A stretch of 39,309 nucleotides of DNA, from positions 1-39,309 of the forward strand of contig RFMS01000120.1 of NCBI GenBank assembly GCA_009927575.1, written 5' to 3'. Positions 19,404 to 30,526 of this stretch are shown here, one piece after another. Origin of the DNA: Actinomycetota bacterium (GTDB taxonomy: Bacteria; Actinomycetota; Actinomycetes; Nanopelagicales; Nanopelagicaceae). The notes below the pieces were generated by a model. It ran no database searches. It saw only the letters and a program-made list of their open reading frames with translations, and was not told the origin of the DNA. The position numbers were made by a program, and so were the translations under genes. Every line of letters begins with the position of its first letter. Within the stretch, counting starts at the first letter, position 1.

Positions 19404-20810
19404 CTAGTAAGCCATCGTCAGTGTGCGGTCTGAATCTCCGCCGACTGCGACATCTTCAATTGGTCGATCAAATGTTTCAGGTCCAACTTTGATTGCTCTT
19501 AACATGAGACCGAATTCGATTATGGCGAGCACTCCATAGAGAAGAGTGAAAACAACAAGTGTAAATGCGACCGAACCTGCACCGACGGCAGGGCTGACAC
19601 CATCTGCGGTTTTTATAAGTCCAAAAACAGCCCATGGTTGGCGAGCATTTTCGGTGAATATCCAACCAAACGAATTTGCGAGTAATGGTAAGAACGGCAT
19701 TGAAATCATTGCTGGCAAGAACCATTTACCTTTTGGCAATTCGTTGCGATTGATTCGGTAGAGAGCGATGAGCGAGAACAACAGAGCAAGGAAACCAAAT
19801 CCGATCATGAAGCGAAATCCCCAATACGCAATCGGAATATTTGGCGTGTAATCGCCAGCGCCGAATTGTTGTGCGTATTTGTTCTGTAGATCATTGATGC
19901 CTTCCACTACACCGTTTGTGCTGCCAGTGGACATAAATGAAAGAACTCCTGGTAGATCAATTTGAAATACCGATCGTGAACCATCAAGTGTTCCAATAGT
20001 GAAGAGAGAGAATGGAGCATTTGCTTCCGATGAATAAAGCGCTTCTGCCGCTGCCATCTTCATCGGCTGTTGGGTAGTCATAATTCGTGCGGTCAAATCA
20101 CCAGTTACCGCCACAAGAATGAAGGCGACAATAACCGTGATAAATCCCAGACGCGCAGTGCTTCGTGCCATTGTGACATCGCGATTCTTAATTAATAAGT
20201 ATGCGGAAACGCCAGCGACAAACGCGCCAGCAGTAAAGAAGGCGGCGGGAATCGTATGTCCGAACGATGCAAGAGCGGTGTTTTGCGTTAATACTTTGAA
20301 TATATCTGTTAGTTCAGCTCGACCACGAGCAGTATTCATTGTGTATCCAACCGGATGCTGCATCCAAGCATTTGCAGCGAGAATGAAATAAGCCGAAAAG
20401 AGGGTACCGAATGATGCCGCCCAGATACTTGCTAGATGAAGTTTCTTTGGCAGTCGATCCCAGCCGAAGATCCATATTCCCAAGAATGTGCTCTCCAAGA
20501 AGAAAGCCAGTAATCCTTCCATCGCAAGAGGCGCTCCGAAAATATCTCCAACAAAACGACTGTATGAAGACCAATTCATTCCAAATTGGAATTCTTGAAC
20601 GATTCCCGTCACGACACCCATTGCAAAGTTAATAAGGAATAACTTTCCAAAGAATTTCGTCGCTCGAAGGTAATGTGGCTTTGACGTTCGATACCAAGCG
20701 GTTTGTAAGCCAGCGACAAGAAAACCGGTACCGATAGTAATTGGTACAAAAATAAAGTGATAAACAGTTGTAATGGCAAATTGCCATCGGGCAAGATCAA
20801 GCGAATTCAT
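19404..20810 (-). CDS. cydA: Cytochrome bd ubiquinol oxidase subunit I
   Basis: LDLARWQFAITTVYHFIFVPITIG, NFAMGVVTGIVQEFQFGMNWSSYSRFVGDIFGAPLAMEGLLAFFLESTFLG, QPMKMAAAEALY, YWGFRFMIGFG; SD aaggagag upstream. Confidence 0.98.
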   Translation of the reverse strand: MNSLDLARWQFAITTVYHFIFVPITIGTGFLVAGLQTAWYRTSKPHYLRATKFFGKLFLINFAMGVVTGIVQEFQFGMNWSSYSRFVGDIFGAPLAMEGLLAFFLESTFLGIWIFGWDRLPKKLHLASIWAASFGTLFSAYFILAANAWMQHPVGYTMNTARGRAELTDIFKVLTQNTALASFGHTIPAAFFTAGAFVAGVSAYLLIKNRDVTMARSTARLGFITVIVAFILVAVTGDLTARIMTTQQPMKMAAAEALYSSEANAPFSLFTIGTLDGSRSVFQIDLPGVLSFMSTGSTNGVVEGINDLQNKYAQQFGAGDYTPNIPIAYWGFRFMIGFGFLALLFSLIALYRINRNELPKGKWFLPAMISMPFLPLLANSFGWIFTENARQPWAVFGLIKTADGVSPAVGAGSVAFTLVVFTLLYGVLAIIEFGLMLRAIKVGPETFDRPIEDVAVGGDSDRTLTMAY

Positions 20811-20833
20811 ATTCTCTCCTTTGCTTCCCGCAG

Positions 20834-20929
20834 TTCACATTCTGCTCGCTAAATAAATCAGCGATAACGGAATATCTTGTGCGACCGCTCACGCTGATGA
20901 AATTGTGCGAAGAATGTGAAGATGTTGTG
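20834..20929. promoter_or_regulatory. Candidate regulatory region upstream of cydA (Rex-box-like element, repeated TTGTGCGA, 10-bp inverted repeat)
   Basis: TTGTG-N8-CACGC at 20877-20894; TTGTGCGA at 20877 and 20903; TTCACATTCT (20834-20843) versus AGAATGTGAA (20911-20920). Confidence 0.4.
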
Positions 20930-20962
20930 GCACTTTGAGTGCTAGCCCTTTACCATAAGTAA

Positions 20963-22434
20963 ATGATTCGTCGATTACTTATCACGATGTCGCTCCTGAC
21001 GTTTATTCCGATAATTCCTGCACACGCTACGGAAACCCAAATCAAAGTAATGTCTCGCAATTTGTATTTAGGCGCTGATGTCGGAGTAGCGATGAAGTTA
21101 CTTCCGAAATTCTCGGACGCAGCGCAATTTATGTGGGATCAGATGAAAGCAAATGATTTCTCCAAGCGAGCACCAAAATTGGCACAAGAGGTAGCGACAT
21201 ATAAACCAGATGTCATTGGATTGCAGGAAGCGACAATTTGGTATTGCAAAAAGAATGCCTGGAGCAAGAAAGTAGAAGTACTTAATTTTACAAAGCAATT
21301 CTTGGCAGCTACTAAGGATCTCGGTGAAGAATATGTTTTAGCTGAGAAAAACGGGGTTATTGCCCGTAATCCAGGGTATTCAATCGCGCCGGTTCCCTAT
21401 TTAACTATGGTGAATGATCCCGCGACATTTCAACCACTATTCGGAGAAGACAAAGCAGCGTGTGGTTTTGAAATCGGGGATGCACTTGCAGTGCGGAAAT
21501 CTCTAGCTGAGAATATTCAACAAGTTGGAAATACAGAGTACGAACAGACCTACACGATTATTCCAACACTGATGACAATTTATCGTGGTTATACGTGGGC
21601 TGATATTGACTTCAATGGTGTACGAACACGATTTGTTACAACACATCTTGAATCGATTTGGGATAAGAACAAAGTTCCCAATTCAGCGATTCAAGCGGAA
21701 CAACTCGTTCAGGATTTGAGCTCAACAAAACTTCCACTTGTTGTTATTGGAGATTTCAATTCAGATCCACGAGATCCTCGACCGGCGACTGCGTCAAATC
21801 CGGGCGAGCAACCAGTCGCAAGTGAAAAGTGTCCTGCGCAAGTTGATCGACCAGTTATCGAAAATGCTGAGTCACCATGTAATGCGTATTGGATCATGAA
21901 GAGATCGGGATTTTTTGATGCGAGCCCCGATCCACAGAATCCATCGAACTTCACATGGGGCGCTAACGCTTTATTAGCGGGTCCAGATAAAAATCGTTAT
22001 CAATCGGCAGTAGCTATGGGTAATACAAATGGATTTACTGACCGACTTGATTATGTCTTTATTAAGAATGGCGTAACTTCAATTTCGGCGCAGATTATCG
22101 GAAATCAATGGCCAGTTGGATTAAGTACGTGGCAATGCAATACGCCAGAACAAGTTGCAAATACAAAGTTAATTGCCTCATTGGAAAAGATTGATATTCC
22201 TAATGTGGGATTTTGTTTTGCGACAGATCACGCTGGTGTATTTGCGACAATGGGAGTTAGTGATGTCGCTGATTCTGCTGGAGATATCGCGCCACCAGCC
22301 ACAAACCATTTCCCATTTCCTTTTGGCAGTGGGTAGGAATTGCGATACTCCTCTTTATTGGTTGGCGTCTACGACGTCGATTGAGGCGTAATCAATCTGA
22401 GGATCAAGCGGAAGATCTCGAAGAAGAGAGCTAA
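20963..22434 (+). CDS. Secreted endonuclease/exonuclease/phosphatase-family protein with C-terminal membrane anchor (apparent frameshift near 22322)
   Basis: Signal peptide MIRRLLITMSLLTFIPIIPAHA; KVMSRNLYLGADV, DVIGLQEATIWY, TRFVTTHLES, VVIGDFNSDPRD, DRLDYVFIKN, ATDHAGVFATM. With one extra T the frame continues WQWVGIAILLFIGWRLRRRLRRNQSEDQAEDLEEES to TAA at 22432-22434. Confidence 0.85.
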
Positions 22435-22449
22435 TTCTGCGGTGTATAG

Positions 22450-23889
<1,440 letters not shown>

Positions 23890-23896
23890 ATCATCC

Positions 23897-23969
23897 GCGT
23901 ACGTAGCTCAACGGATAGAGCATCGGTCTTCGGAACCGACGGTTGGGGGTTCGAGTCCCTCCGTACGCA
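23897..23969 (+). tRNA. tRNA-Arg (anticodon TCG)
   Basis: Acceptor GCGTACG/CGTACGC, D-arm AGCTCAACGGATAGAGCA, anticodon stem TCGGT-CTTCGGA-ACCGA, T-arm GGGGGTTCGAGTCCCTC, discriminator A. Confidence 0.95.
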
Positions 23970-24094
23970 CAAACAATCTGATCGACTCTCAGTAAATTGC
24001 TCGGAAATTCTGAGCCGGATGCGACCTCTTCGTACTAAGTTATCGACACTTCCCAGTTATAGAGACTTCCCACCGTTAAGCGAGGAGAGCGCCT

Positions 24095-25021
24095 TTGAGT
24101 AATGATGACGAGAATGACGACATCATCACTGAAGAAATGTTGTGGGAAAGAATTCCTGAAACTGAAGGCGAAGAGCGCGCAAATACTTATTACGAATTAA
24201 GTGCGCGAATTTATGCACGCGGACAATATGACGAAGCGTTAGCGCTCGCCGAATCTGCTCGCGATATCTACTCTGAACTTGGTGCAAATGTTCCTAAAGA
24301 AGGATTAGCTCAAGCTTATTCAGCAATTGGTTACAACCTCAATCAACTCAAGCGAATTAATGAAGCTGCAGGCGCAATGAGTAAAGCAGTGGAGCTACTA
24401 CGAGAAAGCAAGTCTGCAGTTGCACTCGAACTGGCATGCACACTCGGTGAGTGGTGGTACGCATCTAAAGAATATGAAAAAGCAATTGAATGCATGGAAG
24501 AGTGCGTACAAGAACATTTAGTCGATGGAAATGAAATAGGTGCAGCAAACGACTTCCATCTTATTGGATGTAGTTATCGTGAATTGAAAAAGTACGATCA
24601 AGCGCTAGAGGCATTCCAAGAAGCGCGCGCACTCTTCAAAGGTTTAAAGGAAGTAATTCACGTTGCACGTTGTGATCAAAATATCGCGCACTGCCTTACT
24701 GAGAAAGGTGATGCCGAAGGTGCGCTGCGAGCGGCACAGAAAGCGCTAGATGTTTTTGAAACAGCACACGATCATCGTCGAGAGAATTTCGCGCTCTTTG
24801 AATTAGCAAAAGCACATGTTCTCAATGATCAGCTTGATGATGGACTTCAAGAAATGGAGAAAGTTCTTGATATTGTGGCTGAATCTGAGCCAAAAGACTT
24901 CGAATTTATTATGGAAATTGAGAAGGAAATCGCTTCAGTGCTTCGTCGAATTGGTCGAGATGCCGAAGCAGATGAAATTGATCGACGTTTAGAATCTATT
25001 TCGGAAGTGATTGACGAGTAG
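24095..25021 (+). CDS. Tetratricopeptide-repeat protein
   Basis: Repeated TPR-like units, e.g. GLAQAYSAIGYNLNQLKRINEAAGAMSKAVELL, AANDFHLIGCSYRELKKYDQALEAFQEARALFK. Confidence 0.85.
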   Translation: MSNDDENDDIITEEMLWERIPETEGEERANTYYELSARIYARGQYDEALALAESARDIYSELGANVPKEGLAQAYSAIGYNLNQLKRINEAAGAMSKAVELLRESKSAVALELACTLGEWWYASKEYEKAIECMEECVQEHLVDGNEIGAANDFHLIGCSYRELKKYDQALEAFQEARALFKGLKEVIHVARCDQNIAHCLTEKGDAEGALRAAQKALDVFETAHDHRRENFALFELAKAHVLNDQLDDGLQEMEKVLDIVAESEPKDFEFIMEIEKEIASVLRRIGRDAEADEIDRRLESISEVIDE

Positions 25022-26143
25022 CAACGCTATTCCAGCAATCGCACCACATCCTGCAATAACAAGTGGAATCTCAATCGCGCTTTTCTGCCACATCGCTCCG
25101 CCCCAGATTCCTGCGCCTAACACTGCAAAATTCATCGCAGATTGAAAAACTCCTTGTGCGTATCCGCGCTCACTCTGTGTTGAGAGTTTTGCGATCCAGG
25201 ATTTACCAACGCCATCTGTAAAAGCAGGGAAAAGTCCGTAAAGTGCGATAACAATAATTGCGAGTGTGTGGCTCTGAGAAAGTCCCAAAGCGATATAGGA
25301 AATAGCAAAAGCTGAAAGTCCAACAGCATAAGCAAACGCAGGAGGCATTCGATCGGCGAGCGCGCCTGCGGGAAGTGCGGCGAGCGTTGCGACGAGATAG
25401 TAGAGAATGTAAAGAGCAACGACATGTTGAGCCGAAAAACCAATATTGCTTAACCTCAGAAGAATTAGTACATCTGGAATATTTAATAATTGGATTAATG
25501 TCAGAATTCCAATGGTTCTCTTTAGTGAATTACTGAGAGGAACTTTCTCATGTTTTACTTTTTCAGTTACGACAACTTTGCTTTCTCGTACAAAAAAAGT
25601 TAGAGAACCAGAGAGCAACGCAGGAATAATCGCAAAGAGTGCAACTTTCTTCACGTCATTATCGAAAATCATGAGCCCTAAGAGGGCGAAAATTGGGCCA
25701 ATAACAGCGCCAAGATTGTCGCCCGCACGATGAAATCCAAAAGCTTTTCCAAGATCGTGCTTTTCAATTCCATCGCTAATGAGTGCGTCACGTGGCGAAG
25801 ACCTAAGTCCCTTACCAATCCGATCTGTAACTCTTCCGAGAAGTACTACATTCCACGATGTTGCGGTAACAACAAAAGTTTTACCAACAGCTGCGAGCCA
25901 ATATCCGCTAGATACAAACGGTTTTCGACCATATCGATCACTGAGTTTTCCACTCAGAAGTTTGGTAAAGCCTGCCGCTGCTTCAGCTGCGCCTTCGATA
26001 AGACCAAGTACAACTGGCGGAGCGCCGAGAACGACCGTAATGAGTAATGGAATTAATGGGTAGAGCAATTCACTTGCAGCATCTTGAGTGAGTGAGACAA
26101 GAGTTAAAACGATGAGGTTTCTTGTCATCCAAGATCTGCGCAT
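24989..26143 (-). CDS. MFS transporter
   Basis: About 12 hydrophobic segments; GKLSDRYGRKPFVSSGYWLAAVGK loop motif; GRVTDRIGKGLRSSPRDALI. Confidence 0.9.
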   Translation of the reverse strand: MRRSWMTRNLIVLTLVSLTQDAASELLYPLIPLLITVVLGAPPVVLGLIEGAAEAAAGFTKLLSGKLSDRYGRKPFVSSGYWLAAVGKTFVVTATSWNVVLLGRVTDRIGKGLRSSPRDALISDGIEKHDLGKAFGFHRAGDNLGAVIGPIFALLGLMIFDNDVKKVALFAIIPALLSGSLTFFVRESKVVVTEKVKHEKVPLSNSLKRTIGILTLIQLLNIPDVLILLRLSNIGFSAQHVVALYILYYLVATLAALPAGALADRMPPAFAYAVGLSAFAISYIALGLSQSHTLAIIVIALYGLFPAFTDGVGKSWIAKLSTQSERGYAQGVFQSAMNFAVLGAGIWGGAMWQKSAIEIPLVIAGCGAIAGIALLLVNHFRNRF

Positions 26144-26173
26144 TGCGCCATCTTGTCACTAGAATTTGGGGAT

Positions 26174-26686
26174 ATGCCATTTACTGGAAATAAATACATT
26201 GAGAATTTGCGTACAAAACGCGAGATAAGAATCGTTTTCGTCTGTCTCGGCAATATCTGCCGCTCTCCGATGGCGGCGGCAATTATGAGTGGAAAGATCG
26301 CGTCGATTACTCAACCCAAAATTCTGATTGAAAGCGCCGGTACTTCATCATGGCACGTAGGACAAGGACCAAACCCGCAATCGAAAAAAGCGTGGGAAGC
26401 GCAGGGCTATCGCTACAACCATGTTGCGAGCCAATTTACTCAGGAACGATTAAAGCAAGCAGATCTTGTTCTTGCAATGGATCAGGAAAATTTCCGGAAC
26501 ATCATGTCCTTATCAAGCGACCAAGATGATTCACGAAAAATATTCTTAATGCGGGATTTTGAAATGGGAGCAGAAGAAGGGTCAGAAGTGCCTGATCCTT
26601 ACTCACTTCCTGATGATGCATTCGAGCATGTCCGTGAAATGTTAGAAAATGCGATTGACGGGTTAATAAGAAATTTAACTGAGTAA
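26174..26686 (+). CDS. Low-molecular-weight protein-tyrosine phosphatase
   Basis: VFVCLGNICRSPMAAAIM (P-loop CX5RS) and VPDPYSLPDD (general acid Asp). Confidence 0.95.
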   Translation: MPFTGNKYIENLRTKREIRIVFVCLGNICRSPMAAAIMSGKIASITQPKILIESAGTSSWHVGQGPNPQSKKAWEAQGYRYNHVASQFTQERLKQADLVLAMDQENFRNIMSLSSDQDDSRKIFLMRDFEMGAEEGSEVPDPYSLPDDAFEHVREMLENAIDGLIRNLTE

Positions 26687-26689
26687 ATT

Positions 26690-27328
26690 CTACTTATGTA
26701 GGTGTTGCATACCCCATGCATACATCGCAATAGCAGCAGCAGCTGAGGCATTCATAGAACGTGTCGAACCAAATTGAGATATTTCATAAATCTTCTCGCA
26801 TGCAGCGATTGCTTCATCTGACATGCCTGCGCCTTCTTGCCCAAAGAAAAGTACACACCGAAGTGGAAGTTCAGCTTTCTCTAATGGAAGTGAGCCGGGA
26901 ACATTATCTATTCCAATGATGGGACAGGAATTTTCCTTGCTCCACTCTTGGAATTCACTAACTGTTGCGTGGTGAATGACATGTAGATATTTATCAGTCA
27001 CCATCGCGCCACGACGATTCCAGTCTCGTTTTCCAACAATATGAACACTTGAAACATTAAAAGCATTTGCGGTGCGAACGACCGAACCGATGTTGAGATC
27101 ATGTTGCCAATTTTCAATTGCAATACTAAGTAAATGACGTTTTGTATCGAGATCGGCGACAATTGCTTCTACTTTCCAATAACGATATTTATCAAGAACA
27201 TTTCGTCGATCGCCATTTTCAAGTAATTCAGGATCGTAGTGATCTCCTGTTGGCCATGGCTTGTCATGAGGACCAACTCCAACAACAGGAAAGAATTCAC
27301 CTGGTCCAATTACCGGCGGATTACTCAT
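26690..27328 (-). CDS. TrmH/SpoU-family RNA 2'-O-methyltransferase
   Basis: NIGSVVRTANAFNVSSVHIVGKRDWNRRGA, LFFGQEGAGMSDEAI, QFGSTRSMNASAAAAIAMYAW. Confidence 0.93.
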   Translation of the reverse strand: MSNPPVIGPGEFFPVVGVGPHDKPWPTGDHYDPELLENGDRRNVLDKYRYWKVEAIVADLDTKRHLLSIAIENWQHDLNIGSVVRTANAFNVSSVHIVGKRDWNRRGAMVTDKYLHVIHHATVSEFQEWSKENSCPIIGIDNVPGSLPLEKAELPLRCVLFFGQEGAGMSDEAIAACEKIYEISQFGSTRSMNASAAAAIAMYAWGMQHLHK

Positions 27329-27347
27329 AGTTGAGTACTTTACAGAG

Positions 27348-28250
27348 GTGAAACGATCATCTTCGACCTCGTGGATACCACTTTATTTGGCGCTGGGCGT
27401 GGTTTGGGGATGTTCATTCATTTTTATCAAATTGGGATTGGAATTCTTAACACCATTCGGTGTGGCTTTTGTTCGGTGCGCACTTGGCGCAATTACGTTG
27501 ATAATTATTGTGATAGGTCGTCGTTTCACATTTCCACGAGATATCAGAATTTGGTTACATCTATGGATAATCTCGCTTTTGCTCAATTCCATACCTGGTG
27601 TACTTTTTGCACTCGCTGAAACAGAAGTAACTTCTATTCTTGCGGGGATACTTAATGCAACAACTCCGCTCATGACAATCTCAGTAATCTTTCTTGCTTT
27701 CCGTGAAGAAAAACCGCAACGCCATCAAATTATTGGGTTATTACTTGGAGCGGTTGGAGTACTTGTCGTACTTGGGGTCTGGGAAGGTATTGGCAATAAT
27801 CCTATTTGGGCTGTCGGAGTGCTACTTGCCGCAACTCTCTGTTATGGAATTTCCTTTCCATATTCCAGAAAATTTATCATTCCACTTAAATTACAACCTG
27901 AAGTTGCAGCAGCAACTCAATTAATTGTTGCAACAACAACTCTTCTACCATTTTTCATTTTCAACGGTTTAGCAAACTTCGAATTTCGAACTGAATCAGT
28001 CATGGCCATGTTAGCCATGGGAATATTTGGAAGTGGATTTGCGTATATATGGAATTTCCAAATTATTGAACGTGCGGGGAGCGCTATTGCAAGCACGGTT
28101 ACATACGTGACACCAGTAGTAGCGGTCGTAGTGGGAATACTTTTTCTTAGTGAAAATTTAAAATGGTATGAACCAGTCGGTGGCTTAATTGTTTTATTTG
28201 GCGCTGCGACGTCGCAAGGGCGCTTTAGTCGATTCTTTGTAAAGGCTTAG
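27348..28250 (+). CDS. EamA/DMT-family transporter
   Basis: About 10 TM segments, YLALGVVWGCSFIFIKLGLEFLTPFGVAFVRC, AGSAIASTVTYVTPVVAVVVGILFLSENL. Confidence 0.92.
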   Translation: MKRSSSTSWIPLYLALGVVWGCSFIFIKLGLEFLTPFGVAFVRCALGAITLIIIVIGRRFTFPRDIRIWLHLWIISLLLNSIPGVLFALAETEVTSILAGILNATTPLMTISVIFLAFREEKPQRHQIIGLLLGAVGVLVVLGVWEGIGNNPIWAVGVLLAATLCYGISFPYSRKFIIPLKLQPEVAAATQLIVATTTLLPFFIFNGLANFEFRTESVMAMLAMGIFGSGFAYIWNFQIIERAGSAIASTVTYVTPVVAVVVGILFLSENLKWYEPVGGLIVLFGAATSQGRFSRFFVKA

Positions 28251-28253
28251 GCT

Positions 28254-29407
28254 ATGGACATGCGAAAAACCGCGCGCATCGCGTTCATTTATCTGTTGTG
28301 GACGATTGCAGTAATGAATCCTGTTCAAGCAGATGATCAACTCGTCGCCACGCAACAACTTCCACAAAAATTCTTTGCATATGCCTCGTCGACTAAGTTG
28401 GCAAACCCAGGAATGCTGATCGTAGATCCAAATAGTAAAACTGATCTATACAACGTGAGTGGAGACCAAGGGCATATACCAGCATCAGTTTTCAAACTTG
28501 TATCGACATTTACTGCCCTTAATGTATTAACAGCAGAACGAAAGTTTGCGACGGCGGTATTTGCAACAGAGAAAAACAGAACGATTGTTGTTCAAGGATC
28601 TCGAGATCCGTGGCTAACTTCGACCTTCGATCTTTCAAAGAAGAATGGCCAGGTTTATTTACCGGGTCTCATCGCAAAATCTGATGTGATGAATACCGCT
28701 ACATCAAAATCTTCACCATTTACGATTGAATATTCTGGTTTATTTGCCAACGATATTAAAGATCTCAAATCATATTTTAGTAAGCGCCATATTAAAGTTA
28801 CTTTAAAGAGCGTTACATCAGAGACAGCCAAGCGGATTCAACTGAGTTAATTTCTAGTGCAGAATCGCTTCCGATTTTTGATATGGTGAAATTCGCAATT
28901 TTATGGAGTGATAATCAATTAGCGGATCGACTTGTCCGCGAAGCGGCACGCCATGAGAACTTGCCGACGGATCAACCGGGGCTACAGAAAGTTGTTGAAA
29001 CCTCATTGCGCGCTTATGGAATCTCAACCGAAAAACTTTTTATTGTTGATGGCGCTGGTTTGGCTAAAGAAAATATGGTTACGCCACGAACCATCATCCA
29101 AGTGTTAATGACGATGAGAAATAATCCGAATTTTCAGGCAATTTATGAAGGTCTTCCAGTATCTGGTCAGACTGGCACGTTAAAGAATAGATTTCTGACA
29201 ACTGGTACTAACGCTGTTGGACTAGTAAGAGCAAAAACCGGTTGGCTAAACAGTGTTGTTAGTCTTGCGGGTTACGTGACAGTAGGTAAGAACGAATATG
29301 TATTTGCAATTATCGCTGATCACATCACTCCCGGATTCAAGTATCGAAACCGCGCAAGAGAGACTATCTATTCCTTATTGGGAACTATTGCAGCTCCACC
29401 TAATTAA
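28254..29407 (+). CDS. dacB: D-alanyl-D-alanine carboxypeptidase (PBP4/DacB family), one apparent frameshift near 28840
   Basis: SVFK (SxxK), SDN (SxN), AKTGWLN (KTG); halves lie in two frames with plausible continuation DSTELISSAESLPIFDMVKFAILWSDNQLADRL. Confidence 0.88.
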
Positions 29408-29419
29408 ATAAGGTCAAAA

Positions 29420-30499
29420 TTAAATGTTGTCGAAGACCTTTATTGCACCCAAATAGCAAGCAACCCACGTTCGCTGATGTATTGATTCAAAAGTAACGCC
29501 AATTGGCTGTTCGCACACTTTAATTGTTTGTAAGATGGCGAAATCGCTAGTTCTTATTTTCGAGACTGTTCCACTATTAAAGTTCACAACAAAGAGAGCC
29601 GTCCCATCAGAAGAGATATCTAGACTTCGTGTTGCCGCGCCAGTTTTCACAGAATTAACAACTTTATTTTGTGTCCTATCGTAGGCAACAACTTGACCGC
29701 TTTTATTAAGAGTTGCATAGATCGTGTTTTGATCCGGTGACAAAACGAGCGCACGCGGATTGACACCAATAGTAAGTTTCTTAACTGTAAATTTTTGCAA
29801 ATCAATTTGATGGATAACTGAGCCACCCATCTGGGCTACGAATGCGTATCGAGAGTCTTTTGATACGACTATTCCTCGGGGATAAGGGCCAATTTTGATT
29901 ATTTTAATGATCTTCTGAGTTGCAACGTCTAGTACATAGAGATCGTAAGAACACCAGTTACTTACTAAAACATATTTATTATCAGGAGTTACTTTCACTA
30001 CTTTTGGAACTGTTCCCACTTTATAAGCGGCATCTATTGAGTAAGTACTGAGGTTGATTCGGTAGAGAAAACTGCGATCGTATCCAGAAGTGGGCGAGCA
30101 GACATCATGGCCTTCTTTTGTAAAACCTTTGCCATACATGGCGTAGTTAGTGACGTAGAGATATTTATTGTCGGGCGAGAATGCACCTTCAACTGGTGCA
30201 CCTTGATGTGTTCCCGAGTACCCGGTAAATCCAAGCTTGGTGAGATCAACTCGATCAGGGATAGTAGCGAGAAGTTCCATAGTTTCTGCGTTGTACAAAG
30301 TTACTGAATGTCGATACATCATGTTATGTGCGCTAATTAATCCATTTGATGATGCAACTGATTTTGGTCGTATTTCGCCGGTGATGGTTTTAATCAGCAC
30401 CATCTTTGAATCCTGCGAAAGTGTTTCAGCTGAAGCTGTATGAAAAGATGCTGTTAAAACAATACTCAAAAGAAATAAAAAGTGGCGCAGCTTTTTCAC
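29420..30499 (-). CDS. Secreted YVTN-type beta-propeller repeat protein
   Basis: Signal peptide; repeated VKVTPDNKYVLVSNWCSYDLYVLDVATQKIIKIIKIGPYPRGIVVSKDSRYAFVA units. Confidence 0.88.
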   Translation of the reverse strand: MKKLRHFLFLLSIVLTASFHTASAETLSQDSKMVLIKTITGEIRPKSVASSNGLISAHNMMYRHSVTLYNAETMELLATIPDRVDLTKLGFTGYSGTHQGAPVEGAFSPDNKYLYVTNYAMYGKGFTKEGHDVCSPTSGYDRSFLYRINLSTYSIDAAYKVGTVPKVVKVTPDNKYVLVSNWCSYDLYVLDVATQKIIKIIKIGPYPRGIVVSKDSRYAFVAQMGGSVIHQIDLQKFTVKKLTIGVNPRALVLSPDQNTIYATLNKSGQVVAYDRTQNKVVNSVKTGAATRSLDISSDGTALFVVNFNSGTVSKIRTSDFAILQTIKVCEQPIGVTFESIHQRTWVACYLGAIKVFDNI

Positions 30500-30526
30500 T
30501 GCGCCACTCTAACTTAATGAATTTTT

